A program made the translations under genes and the position numbers. Shown here one piece after another: positions 49,835-61,400 of a stretch of DNA of 64,000 bases; within the stretch, counting starts at the first letter, position 1, and each line of letters opens with the position of its first letter. Location of the stretch: the NCBI GenBank assembly GCA_009760855.2, contig WPIO01000074.1, positions 893,001 through 957,000 of the forward strand, given 5' to 3'. Under the pieces are notes generated by a model. That model searched no databases and had not been told where the DNA came from. It was given only the letters and a program-made list of their open reading frames with translations. Source of the stretch: Cristatella mucedo (Eukaryota; Bryozoa; Phylactolaemata; Cristatellidae).

Positions 49835-50460
49835 TTTATAGTGTCGTCAGAGAACTTAGTTTCTTTCTTGGCACTTTATATTTGCTATCAAAGGAAGCAC
49901 GATCGAGCGGTTACTTGTAGCGTGCTCAATAAACAATGGAAATAACGTAGTTAGGGGTGACATGCACAGGGTCAGCATGCAAATGTGGTTAGTGACAGCA
50001 GGCACAGTGTCAGCACGCGTAAGTACATAAAAGACAATTCTCTTTGACCCACTAAATGACGTGATAAAAGATACGTTTTCAGTTACTTCTTAAATGTGGA
50101 CAAGTCAGGAGAAGTCATGACGTCAGTCGCGAGTGGTTTCCAGGCTTTGGGAACGTACGAACTAAACGCACGATCTCTAAAGGATTTGAAATTCTTACGA
50201 GGTTTAGCTTAACGATTTAATACTATAACGATCTAATTTAGGAAAGCTGGTGGTGCAATGCCTGGTTGAGGAGTAGATCTGATAGGTAAGCTGGAGCCAA
50301 AGAATGAAGTTACCTAAGAGTGAATATCAGAATCTTGAATTTGATGTGCTGCTTGACTGGAAGCCAGTGCAGTCCGGCGAGAAGTCAAGTAAAGTAGCAA
50401 CTGCGATGGTAATGACAGACAAGCCTAACAAGAGAGGTTTGCATCAGCCATTAGCGGATG
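49835..50460 (-). mobile_element. LINE-A, 5'-truncated copy, minus strand
   Basis: Reverse-strand match to the LINE-A 3' end: the hairpin region lies near 49840-49880, then the 3' untranslated region, the NSLP-type C-terminal region and the SLAPAYL region, ending near 50455 in the thumb. Degenerate. Confidence 0.8.
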
Positions 50461-50470
50461 ATTGCAACAA

Positions 50471-50560
50471 CCATTGGGTCTTAACCCAGGGGTAAGGTGC
50501 TCGCTCTTCATGACCCAGGTCGCGGGTTAGAGTTCTGCAGCGGCCGATCATGTATCTCCA
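50471..50560 (+). mobile_element. SINE-A related fragment, variant head
   Basis: Only the tRNA-like head is left (ACCCAGGGGTAAGGTGCTC, CAGGTCGCGGGTTAGAG), of the second head type. It lies between two LINE-A copies. Confidence 0.55.
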
Positions 50561-50583
50561 AAAGAAAGCAGATGTGATAGCAG

Positions 50584-51642
50584 TTGCCCTCCCAGCCTTC
50601 GAGCACCTCGAATTCTCTCAACTCACTTGCTGCATGTATTGATGACATCCGCACATGGATGGCAGCAAATTTTCTAAAACTAAACGATGATACAACTAAC
50701 TTACTAGTTATGGGCAAACCCAGTGTGATTCACAAACTGGAAAGGCTGACGCTCAAAATTGGCTCTGCCAGCAAATCTCCTGTTGAATCAGCTCCAAATC
50801 TAGGTGTCATAATCCAAAGTGACCTCTTGTTAGACGACCGTATCAGCTCCACAGTCTAATCTGCCTATTTTCAGCTTCATAAGATTGCTAAAATTCGGGC
50901 TTGTTTAGATAAAGATACCACGTCCAAGTTGGTCCATGCATTCGTGACATCCCGTCTCGACCTCTGCAACTCACTGCTCGCTGGCCTACCGGCACGTGCG
51001 ATCAGACGATTGCAGCTGGTGCAAAACTCTGCAGCTAGGCTTGTCTGTCGTGAGCGTCGCAGTTGCCACATTACTCCACTTCTCGCCGACCTGCACTGGC
51101 TACCAGTCAAGCAACGGATTGACGTCAAGGTTTTGTCGCTCACTTTTAGGCCACTTCATTCTTTGGTTCTAGCCTATCTCTCAGATCTACTCCCCCAGGC
51201 CAAGCATTGTATCACCCGCTTTTCGGAATCCAACAGTCTACAAATACCTCGTACAAACCTCAAATCCTTTAGAGATCATGCCCCTTCAGTTCATATGCTC
51301 CCAAAGCTTGAAACTCACTCCCGAATTGAGTCACGACATCTCCTTACTTGACCACATTTAAAAAGAACTTAAAAGCACACCTATTTAGGACAGCATTTAG
51401 TGGGTCCCTGTGATTCGTCCTTCATGTGCTTATGCATGCTGACCCTGTGCATGCAACTAACCACATATGCATGCTGACCCTGTGCATGTCACCCGTAACC
51501 ATGTTATTCATGTTGTTTGTTTATCAAGCATGATATTACTCACCATTCAATTGCACTTCCCTTTGAAGAAAATGTAAAGCGCCTAGAGAGAGATTGAGTT
51601 CTCTGAGGGCGCTTTATCAAGTGCATTATTATTATTATTATT
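50584..51642 (+). mobile_element. LINE-A, 5'-truncated copy
   Basis: Starts in the reverse transcriptase thumb (SSTSNSLNSLAACIDDIRTW, LKLNDDTTNLLVMG). It runs through the C-terminal segment ADLHWLPVKQRIDVK and the conserved 3' untranslated region to the hairpin and ATT tail. It is broken by a stop after DRISSTV and a frameshift near 51200. It is very similar to the copy at 41097. Confidence 0.9.
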
Positions 51643-52075
51643 GAAGCTCTTCTGCAGCCATGTAAATGGAGCTGTTGAATCAGGTAACTTTCAACTTTAA
51701 ATTTAACGCCCATAACGACGCATATTAGTTAGCTTATGAATTTTCAGGAAAAATCTTATATATAAGGATCTTCTTCTTTTTTATACAATTCTCATACTTG
51801 TCTGCAATGATGACTGCAGCGGCGGCCTCAATATCGGCGGCTGTGGGCTACCCGGGGGAACCCTCTTTTAAAACAGCCTCCCGCATTAGAGCATGGGCTG
51901 TGGGCGGGACTAAAGCCGCCATTATTGTTTTCCATATTTGAAGTGTAAGCACATTTGAAAAAAATTTTTAATCAATAAAGGAAAATGTATACAGTGTAAA
52001 CGAAACTTAGAAGGTATGACAACTTTAATAAAAATGTATACAATATATATATTATTATAGGTAGGGCATTAGTGT
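51643..52075. other. intergenic, AT-rich, upstream of tRNA-Ser
   Basis: No gene seen. Confidence 0.5.
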
Positions 52076-52157
52076 GACGAGGTGGCCGAGTGGTTAAGGC
52101 GGTGGCCTGCTAAGCCATTTCCCTCTGGGAGCGTGGGTTCGAATCCCATCCTCGTCG
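52076..52157 (+). tRNA. tRNA-Ser (anticodon GCT), second identical copy
   Basis: Identical over 82 nt to the minus-strand gene at 45361: same GACGAGG/CCTCGTC acceptor stem, GCT anticodon, long variable arm and intact A and B boxes. A TTTT pol III terminator begins about 6 nt downstream. Flanks differ between the copies, so this is not a recent large duplication. Confidence 0.97.
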
Positions 52158-52490
52158 AACTCTTTTACTCGTCGGTGCTTTAATTTTCTTGCTTTGGCTT
52201 AAAGAAAGCGCACGCGCGTCGTGCTGCACATGTGTTAGCAAGCAAATTCCACACACTAGGCTCGACGGTAGCATGACGTAAAATGATATCGAATCGTGGC
52301 GACAGCCAACTCGTGCAACGATGCATGTCCGAATTGCTAACAAAATTCAACGGCGAGCGTCGGAGCATCTTACTACAGGATCGGCTATCGAGCGTCGAGA
52401 CGTCGGTGCAAAAAGTGCGAGCAGCCGCAACGCAGTGAAGAACTGCAGATCTGAATCGTACCGCTACATTAACGCCATTATAGTACTACG

Positions 52491-52668
52491 CTAATGGCTC
52501 ACTAGGTAAGGCGGTATCTTTTCACGACCTCAGCCCCGAGGTCGTGGGTTCAAATCTTGTGGCGGGCGATCCTGTTTCGCCACTGCAAGCGGTGGTTATA
52601 GCCGTAAAGATTCATCCGTCGCTATACAAAATGAGGCTGTTAACTCAGCTAGTAGATATTTATTTATT
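52491..52668 (+). mobile_element. SINE-A copy
   Basis: A complete copy starting with a shortened head, with the CACGACCT/AGGTCGTG stem, the B box GGTTCAAATCT, the body hairpin and a (TATT)n tail. It lies 334 bp after the + tRNA-Ser gene. Confidence 0.85.
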
Positions 52669-53010
52669 ATTTTACGCTCGGTCATTTTCAAACGCGCTCA
52701 AGTAAGCCAGGCTCGCGTCGTGGTGCAATCGTGAATGAGCTTAACTATCGCGCGGACATCGCAGCGGAAGAGGCGAAAAAAGGCCAGACCACTCTGCTGG
52801 GCCAGCGCGGCGGTCCGTTTATCACGCGCATGCGTAGACAAGTAGGTCGCCAGTGGGCTCTCGTCCGGAATGCTAGTCGCAGCGGCGACGGTTTACTGCT
52901 ATCGCCCGCGTCTGGCGGTGCGCTGCAGCCGCTGGGTCTCGCTCGCGCATTGACGACGGCGGCGTAGCGGCTCGACTGACGACCGGGCTGATAAGTCTCA
53001 ATTCATCTGC

Positions 53011-53011
<1 letters not shown>

Positions 53012-53047
<36 letters not shown>
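53012..53047. repeat. (GA)n microsatellite
   Basis: Short GA tract of about 36 bp in a CpG-rich region. Confidence 0.93.
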
Positions 53048-53048
<1 letters not shown>

Positions 53049-53354
53049 GCCATTGAACTTTCCGGTGACGCTGCCGTCCTTAGCACACCCTAAGGGCTGT
53101 CTGGCCTTACGCAGGCGGCACGCAACCTGCTTGGGTACAGGCCCGGGCCGCGCTCGCATTTATACACTGAGTGTCGAGCCTCTGAAGACGCAGCAAATTG
53201 TTTGCAGGATGCCGAAAGCGAGCTCTCCTAGCGATGATGCAGTGACCGGGTTTCCTGTAGTCCAAGCCCGGCGTCGAGACGCGCGTGGGCGCGAAATTTG
53301 AAAACCAGGTCACGTGCGTGTAGTCGTCCAGCGAGCCACTCGAGTGAAAGCACG

Positions 53355-53362
53355 CGGTGGCA

Positions 53363-53408
<46 letters not shown>

Positions 53409-53425
53409 AGGCGGCGGAGGCGGCG
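53355..53425. repeat. (GGC)n microsatellite
   Basis: About 17 GGC-type units, then GGAGGC variants. Confidence 0.95.
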
Positions 53426-53772
53426 GGTGGGGACTCTTGGGCAACTAGACAGGCGACGAACGAACTGAGAAATCGGCGCTTTTTTGCTTGACGCTGTTCA
53501 GCCTGTTTGCGTCTGCTTCTGAACGGCGGACGCAGACGGAAACCGTCGCTGCCGACGGACGATAGGAACGCGCCGCCCGTTGAATATCGCGCACCATCGA
53601 TCGTGTCGCTTCGTCTCAAAACGAGGCCGGATGCGGGACAGCTGACTGCTGTAGCGAAAGTGACACGCTTTCCAGACACGTCAGACCGGACTCCGACGTT
53701 CGGGCACCTGTCGGCACGAAAATGCGTGAAAGGCCGCCGCAGCGATGGCGAGCGAAGCCTGAGCCGCACTGA

Positions 53773-53811
<39 letters not shown>
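53773..53811. repeat. (GGC)n microsatellite
   Basis: About 13 GGC units, 350 bp after the first GGC tract. Confidence 0.95.
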
Positions 53812-53812
<1 letters not shown>

Positions 53813-53994
53813 TCGGTAAGCGGCGGTGGCGCTCGGCTCAGCTGCTTGCATCTGCACTCCGCGGTCGTTTGTGGCACGGTAATGGCTGTTGCGAAACGAA
53901 CGAGTGCCGTTTGCAGAATCCGTTAAAGCGGCGCTTCTCTCGTTTCGCCTCCAAACGGCGGGCTTTCGTTTGGCCACCTGCCGGTAATACTTTC

Positions 53995-54080
53995 TATGTA
54001 TGTGTCACAGCGTCTGTGCAGTGCCTAGAAAAAGATTCAGTTCTCTGAGGACGCTATGAAATTGTATGATTGTTATTGTA
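53995..54080 (+). mobile_element. LINE-A terminal fragment
   Basis: Only the last part of the 3' untranslated region and a diverged hairpin are left, ending in TTGTTATTGT. Confidence 0.5.
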
Positions 54081-54138
54081 AACCGGGAGTTCGAGCCATG
54101 GATTTTTGACCCCGACATTAGCTCTCTCTAAGAGAGAG

Positions 54139-54148
54139 AGAGAGAGAG

Positions 54149-54181
<33 letters not shown>

Positions 54182-54223
54182 CTATATTATATTATATACT
54201 ATATATATATTATAATTTATAAT

Positions 54224-54257
<34 letters not shown>

Positions 54258-54442
54258 TATAGGTATATTTATACGAATATATAATTAAGTATATACATAT
54301 ATATATATTTGTATATACTTAAATATATATTTATAAGTATATGCATATATATATGTATATACTTAAATATATATTCATATAAATATACCTATATATATAT
54401 ACATATATATATATATATACATATAATTATAAATTATAATTG
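54139..54442. repeat. AT-rich block with 228-bp inverted repeat
   Basis: TA microsatellite followed by a long palindrome (54211-54438). The arms begin TATAATTTATAATTATA and share GGTATATTTATA/TATAAATATACC in mirrored positions. The centre is near 54324. Confidence 0.85.
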
Positions 54443-55259
54443 TATGTCAATGAATATAACCTTAACGTTTTTTATTTAATATAGCGTTCATATTTTTCGT
54501 AATGTTAATCATAATTAAATTGACGTGGACTCATGTACTGCAATCCATCGAATTTCTCGCTGTCTTATTTCGGTATCCCCTACGGTTGCCTGGAAGCGTG
54601 CAAATCGTGCACCGCATGCACGCTCTCTGGTCGCTCGCCGGAGAAAGCCTAGCGGCGTTTGCGCTGGTGGAAGAAATTAGCCATTATAAATATGCAAATT
54701 CGTTCATGCACCGCGAGATTACGCTCGAGCAACTGAGTGGCCATTTCAGGCCGAGGCGCATTTATAGCGCTGCTTAGAAAGACGTGGGAAAAGCATTTCA
54801 GATAGATAGGTTCAGGCACCTTAGATCGAATGCTTTGAGGTTCCGTGATCGTGGCCCACCGTTGCCCGCCATTGCCGAAAGTATTTTTTCGGTATTCAGT
54901 CCCGCGGAACGGAGACCTTCGGTCGCTCTGTATTTTGAAAAAGAAAACTTCAAGCACTTTTCCCTGACTTTTCTTGCAAATTGGTTTTTCTCTCTGGCCA
55001 TTTTCAGCCGTAACGGTAACCAAATAATGGAGTGCCGAGAAAAGGCAGAGCTTGTTTGATTTACCGGCTACCGTGACGTAACTTGCACGTGTCAGTCTGA
55101 AAAGAGGTCTACTGCTAGGTTTCCGAAAAAATATTTCAAGCCTAAAAATAGATGGCGCCGAAGCCGGCAAACACCTGCGCGTTGGCGAAATTTCACTAAC
55201 TCAAGTTGGGGTGAACTCCTTGAAGTAGTGACTTTCAAATATTCAAAGAATTCTCGAAT
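54443..55259. other. unassigned sequence upstream of the UNC93-like gene
   Basis: Open frames on both strands (plus from 54502 and 54784; minus 54649-55170, without an ATG) overlap one another. No recognised protein. Confidence 0.35.
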
Positions 55260-55430
55260 TTATAAAGCGAGGTGGTCTGCACGCCTGTTTCTAGCTCGTG
55301 ATTGGCCGAGTGACGCCGCTGCTCGGTGACGTTGCAGCTATTGTGGCAGGATTCACACGGTTGCCTTTTAGCGAACTGGAAGCAACCAAGTTCTTTCACA
55401 AAAAACTACCGGCGCCAAATTTCTGCAACT
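55260..55430 (+). promoter_or_regulatory. possible promoter and 5' untranslated region of the UNC93-like gene
   Basis: Just upstream of the proposed first ATG are an inverted CCAAT box (GATTGGCC near 55302), a CRE-like TGACGTT near 55327 and a GGCGCCAAATTT near 55411 that resembles an E2F site. No TATA box is placed convincingly. The sites are short and common, so this is a weak call supported mainly by position. Confidence 0.35.
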
Positions 55431-55467
55431 ATGAGTCTCAACGTAAACGATAGTGTGCTATATAGTG
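55431..55467 (+). CDS. UNC93-like exon 1, 12 codons
   Basis: An ATG opens MSLNVNDSVLYS and is followed by a strong donor GTGAGT at 55468. The exon ends in phase 1. The reading frame of exon 2, traced upstream, has no ATG before 57948 but has a good acceptor (CGTCAG) at 57537 that needs a phase-1 partner. The fit of phase and sites is my reason for calling this the first coding exon. It is an inference and needs transcript data. Translation from the ATG at 57948 is the fallback. Confidence 0.55.
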
Positions 55468-58400
55468 GTGAGTACAGCGCTCGAGTGAGAAATCTTTTAA
55501 TGCTGCTGGCAAAATGTTGTTATCTAACCTGCAATCGCCTCTCACCCACTTTCCTATTCTTCCCTTCTAGTCTTTCAGCTGGTCTCTACTTAGTTTTAGC
55601 AAATGCAAATTTGCATTGCGAACTTGGTCTTCATGATTGCGTATTGTTGTTGGATGGTCATCAATAAATAGTTCGGCTGCACTGACTGAGCATTGATCCA
55701 GAAATTGACACCCCCTTATATATAATTTGTTTGTATTTGTATAGCGCCCCAGGATAACTTAATCTCTATTCAGGCGCTTCACATATGCCTCGGGGGCTCG
55801 AGCTCACGAGCTCACGAAGCAAGCAGAACGAGTAGTAAGACGGCTAAAAAAATGCAAAGCGCTCACGGAATTACATTAAAAGGCAGAGAGTGTCGTGTGC
55901 TCAATTGAAAGACAATTCATGTGACTGAGAGGTACCACATTAGAGTGTGCACGAAACTGTCTAAAGCGTGACCTCAGTGTTTAAAATATGAGTAGGCGAT
56001 TACGTAATGCTTTGAAAAGACGAACTGAACGGCAGAATTCAACGTGTTCGTAGCGCTTTGGAATGGGCTGATAAAGTAACCTAATCCTTTCGAACCAAGC
56101 GTTGTTATATGCACGTTTACGAAATAATCATTCTGGGTTACAAGACTTTTGCATCTTTCTAATGTCGCGAGACAGAGTCACTATTTTAATAAGTAAATGT
56201 ACATTGATAGGTAAATAAATGATACATTTGTAAAGCGCCCCAAGAGAACTTAATCTCTATTCAGGCGCTTCACACATGCCTTGGGGCTCGAGCCCACGAC
56301 CTCAGCCAGACCTTAGTCGGGGCGAGCACCTTAACCGCTGGACCAACCCAGCTCGGCGGTAAGTAAGCTAAGAAGTCATCCTCAGGACCAAGGCAGAGGC
56401 CACGGGACTAAGGTATGCTCGTAGGTCTGGCTGAACCAGCTAGGTTGGGTAACAGCAAGTAAAAAGTATAGCTATTGAAGTAGAACTATATAATATTGTT
56501 CCTTTAGCCCAGTAGTGGTTTCAGAGGATTGCCGCATCATCGTCGCCAGAGTTTTCATCACCGAGCCAAGAGAATTTTGCTGATCACATAGCAGTAGATT
56601 TGAGTGCCAATGCTTTGGTCACCTCTTTGAAGAAAAGCTCGCACAGTGCAGCCTCAATGAAACTAATCGGGTGGCGTGCATTGCGGCTCAGGGCTGTACT
56701 CAGCGAATTTAGCTCTGTAATTTCACGTGTCATTAAAGATATAGCGAGTCAGTAGCCTCGTTCGTACCGGCTGAACTTTCGTACGGTCTCAGCGCAATAA
56801 TTTACTTCGCATGATTCCTCACTTTTTATAAGGCCGCCCTTTCTCTGTACGCGCCGGGTGTCCGACGATGAGCCGTAGCGTGCCAAACCTTTCCTTCAGA
56901 ACTGGCTTGATCCAGTGGTAGAGATGCCCGTCCCGGCCAAGATCTGGCTGAGGCCGTGGGCTCAAGCCCTGAGGCATTTGTGAAGCGCCTGAATTAAAGT
57001 TCTCTTGGGGCGCTATCCAAATAAATTATGTGTATATGTAGAAGATAATATAATAATGATGTGTATATGTAGAAGATAAGGTCCGCTGAGAAGAAGGCTT
57101 CAGGTCCAAGATGCCCAGCGATTATTGTCTCGCATTGACGTCGCTCGGACGTCATTGGCGGGAGCCTTATGGCAGGCACCGTTTTGGCTCGCTTCACCGT
57201 TTGACGCCAACCAATAACTCGTTGGTCCGAAGGAAGTGTCCATCCCGTGCAAGGCAAGATGGCTAGATGACGGATGCTCTAGAAATCGCTGCTCCAAGGA
57301 GTGGCACCCCAGAAGCTCTAATTTATTTTAATTAATTAATTAATTCAGCGGCTCTAGAATGAACCGTTAGAGCGTTTTAGGCTAAAGTCTGTAAGGCATA
57401 CTGGGCAAATGCTTCAAAAGCAACGAGGAGCGCTCATTTAGGGCAGACCTGCTCTCCTCACTGCTTCTGGAATGCTGCTGCTGGCACTAGGCGAAAGCCG
57501 TCTGCGCCCTGCAGTATAGCCTCTTTCGATTCGTCAGGAGTAAACGACAGTCGGTGCAGCGCAGCCGAAGGAACTCACCCGAGTTCGACTCAATCAGCTC
57601 AGAGAGGACGCACGCAGCCTGAGCAGTGCGGGCCAGAGCCACCAACGAGCGTCGGCGGTTTCGTCGCTGACGCTGCAGCTACATCTGCGATTCAACCGGA
57701 TCTACTTCAGTCCGACGGTTCACGTGATGCGGCCGAAGTTGGCAAAGACCACGGCTGCAACGACGGCAACGAGTTCAATCTTGGCAGCGCATCCGCCGGA
57801 AAGTCATCTTCGATCGTCCACATTGGATCGGCCTCAGCCTGTGGCGCCGGCGACGGCAACTGGCTCGAAGGTGGACGCAAGCACGATGCAGCAGACGTGC
57901 AAAGCAGCGTCGGCCATGTGTCGAGCTTCGCTTCTGGCATTGTGGCGATGAGCATTGCCCCATCGAGCATTGCCCCGCCTTCGACCCTGCCGTCTGCTTT
58001 GATGTCCAACAAGAGTCGACGATCTTTCGGCCTCGACGGCAGCACATCTAAAGACTCGAGCTCGGTGACCGCTCTCACCGATTTTGCGAAGGTGTGCAGC
58101 TACTCAGGCGGCGACGCAGACACGGTGCTTCGGCTGCGACTCGATTCGTTCGACCTGACGGAGGTTGTAACTGATGGCCGACTGCCTCACGTCGATGAAG
58201 GGGCGGCTGACGTGAAGGCCATGTCGCTACACGAGGTGGCACCGGCCTCCCCCGCCTCATCGAATATATCTGCCTCAGCGTCGGCAGTGCCTTCCGACGC
58301 CTCCGTTCTCCCGCCAGATCCGAAATCCGTCAGACGCTCGTGCTACAAGAGTGCGGTATTGATGGGATTGATCTTCTTCTTCGCCTACGTACCTTTCTAT

Positions 58401-61400
58401 TCGCTGCGAAACTTGCAGGGAAGCCTGGCTGAAGACCCGTCGCTCGGCCTGGTGACGCTGGCCTGCCTGTATGCACTGCCCTGGCTAGGTGCCGTCTGCA
58501 GCTATCCCATTATGCACCTGATAGGGCCGAAGAGGACGATCGTGTGCGCGGCAGCGACATTCTTGCTGTTCGCACTGTCCAACTTTCACTCGGTGAACTA
58601 CGTCCTCCTACCGGCATCGCTCGCCCAAGGTTTTGGAGTCGGCGTGATATGGGCTGTGCAGGGTTTGTACTTGATCGACACAGCGTCGACGTTTTCGGTC
58701 GCAGCTGGGCTGCCACTAAGCAAAGCGATCGACCGGTTGAATATGCTCATGTATATCATCTACCTGCTGTCGAACGTCGTCGGTAATGGCCTCTCGTTTG
58801 CCATACTTCAATCGAGCTTTCCGGCAGCCGGGGACAAGAGGAAGCTTCCGGTTACGAATTACACCGTAGCCGACGATGGCCGCTCTTTCACCACCGTGAA
58901 TACCAGCAGTGCATCCAACATAACGCCCGCTGGCGACGTACGTGATTCTGCAAGTCAAGTATGCGGGATATCATTCGACTTTGCTACCAGTTTCGATTCG
59001 GTTACCATAGCGACGGAGTACAAGTACGTGCTGGTTTCAGTGATGGCAGCAGTGGCTGGAGTCGGAGTACTCCTGAGCGCATTCAAGCTCGACAAGCTCT
59101 CCACCGTGACTGGCCCGAGGAACGTGCTCGTGAGCCTCAGGGACATGCTCAAGATAAGCATCGATCCTCGTATGCTGCTGCTCGTACCGACTTTTGTTTA
59201 CTTCGGTTTCAGTGGAAGCCTTATGTTCGGCGACTATGCTCAGGTATGTGTCTCTATGAGCTTTCGCCTTCTGCTTGGCGACTGCTTTTCAACTGTCTGC
59301 TTACCAGATCTTATTGGATGTGCAAACGAATTACAAGCACTATCATTGAGCTTTCAATTCTAAGTATTAACATTTAAGGTGATAGAATTTGGTTGGGTCG
59401 CGTATTTTCAGGAGTAAGAGCCTGCAGGTAGTGTTTCTCGTTTTATTCAGCCCAGCCCACCCGTTACGGTGCATGCAAATGTAGCTGTGGGTGACTAAAG
59501 ATAACGAGTGGGACGCACGTGCATGCACGTTATAATAGACACGCTTCTTTTTGAGTCTTGGCGGAACTCTTAAATTTCGACTAACAGAGGCCGTGGAAGT
59601 GACGTCACAGGCCCGCTCCCATTTTTATCCTGTCGGGGGAGCCAGGCAAGTCGATCGTCCACCAGCGTTTGCCGCAGATTTTGAACAGCGTGGAATTTAT
59701 TTAACGCCCCCAGATCTTACCCTAGAGGCTTGCTAGATCTTGCACTTCTGTACCTCCTGATGAATTCGAGTAATGCAGCAGGCAAATCCGTATTTCCGGT
59801 GCAAGATGTGGATGCTCTACTTCTCTCCTGTCGCTACAATACATGAGACGGATGACTTAGGCGACCTTACACTTGAATGTTAAATTGGAAAGGATTTTGT
59901 CTCAGCAATCTCGTGGGTATGAGCGTGGTAATTACTAGGAATAAAAGCAAGTAACTAAGTTACATCCATTTAATTACTGAGCTGCTTGCTAAAAATTAAA
60001 ATTATTACTCCTTTAGCAGCACCGAATTCCTGGGCAAAAGAAAGCATGAACTACATGAATGGGGAAAAGCAAACATGGTGAAAGAAAGTGGACTGAGGAA
60101 AGATCGTAGTGATACATCGTGACGTGGCTGCTCGAAGGATGAATCTTCCTTGTCGACATCGTTACTTCGAAGTCTCCCGCCTACTACGGGACTACAACTT
60201 TGCAGTGCAGAGCTGGCGATTCTTAAGCGAGACTAATGACACTCGAATAATGCAAACCTCCTTTATCACCAAATGCTGCTCGATTTGTTGACCACTGGAG
60301 GTTTGTCTCATTGGTAGTGAGGGATAAAGTTGGAGAGGCATACATCTCCTGCTCAATCTTTAAGTTTGTAACCAGTAAAATTCTCCGATAACGACTTTCT
60401 GCATAGAATTGTCTCAGCTGTGCACTTTTGTTTGTCCTTTGCAGGCTTTCATCACATGCAGCTCAGATGCTAGCAAAGTCGGCCTGGTGTTTTTAGTCGG
60501 AGCCAGTTTAGGCGTGATTGGCTCGTTCGTCGGCGGCATCATCACTCACTATTTAGGACGCCCAACCGTGATGGTTTCGTGTAAGTAATCAGCCGTTTGG
60601 TCGTACTATAATTGACGTTGGTGATATGACGGACTGTAGTTGTTAAAGACAAACAGAGTACTTGATTGGTTTTCTTAGTTGTACGTATTTCAAAATGTTA
60701 ATATAATGGAATGAGATCACGAATGTGATTGGCAAGTTTTTTTGCAACTACAATATAAAGTGTGCACAGACACATGCATGATTGATACTGATTCGAATTT
60801 CGTCAGGAGCGATGGTTGAATACACTAAAATCAGGTGAAATGATAGCTGTTTGCGAGAGTGATCAAGAGCACCCCTTCGTAGACCGACCGCTCGACCCGG
60901 TTGGTAGCTCCAGGGTAAGGAGGTGGGACAAAGAAGGGTGGATCGCCTTGTCATTGGCCGACATACCTGCCGAGAGTGCAAAGCCAGCAGCGATATCGAG
61001 ACTGGCACGATCCGCTGGATGCACATGGCTGATCTGTGCGGCTGGCGACTTGGCGGCTGAGGACGAAGGCGGCAGCAGGGCGCTGAGTGAGGCAGTTGAC
61101 CCCCGTCCCACTCCCCGTGCTGGTAGGTTATTCCAGCAGCAGGGAGTAGCTCCGTCAGCACGGTGTGGGCTGTCCAATCAGGGTCACGAGTGGGAGGGTA
61201 GGGGGCGTGGCAGGACGGTGGCCAGGAACAGTGGGCAGAGGAGAGTGCCGATGAGTAGAGCCAAGAGAATTGGTTGCATATGTACTGTAGGTTTCACTGC
61301 ACGCGACGTAGCCATGCAAATACTTCTCAGTAGTGTTCTTATTGTGCTTGCAGGCTGCGTCTTGGCGAGTGGCGCCTACATTGTCATGTTGCTTTGGACT

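Larger units (their letters stand above)
52669..53994. other. CpG-rich region with two GGC tracts
   Basis: Long overlapping frames exist on both strands. One on the minus strand is 256 codons, but it begins with GTG and is mostly poly-Arg/poly-Ala across the GGC tracts. It looks like a CpG-island-type promoter or untranslated region. No gene is proven. Confidence 0.35.
55468..57537 (+). other. UNC93-like intron 1 (inferred)
   Basis: 2.1 kb holding three SINE-B copies and (TTAA)n near 57325-57345. Confidence 0.55.

Noticed and set aside
53107-53877. 256-codon minus-strand frame
   Set aside because: Begins with GTG and is dominated by poly-Arg and poly-Ala from GGC tracts; no recognisable domain.
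54649-55170. 173-codon minus-strand frame
   Set aside because: No ATG at its start, overlaps open plus-strand frames, and has no recognisable motif.
57897-57947. Start of the UNC93-like protein at 57897
   Set aside because: The codon there is GTG, not a normal eukaryotic start. The frame is open further upstream.
60816-61353. Frame of about 180 codons upstream of UNC93-like exon 4
   Set aside because: It is intron that happens to be open in frame; splice sites on both sides and the family alignment remove it.
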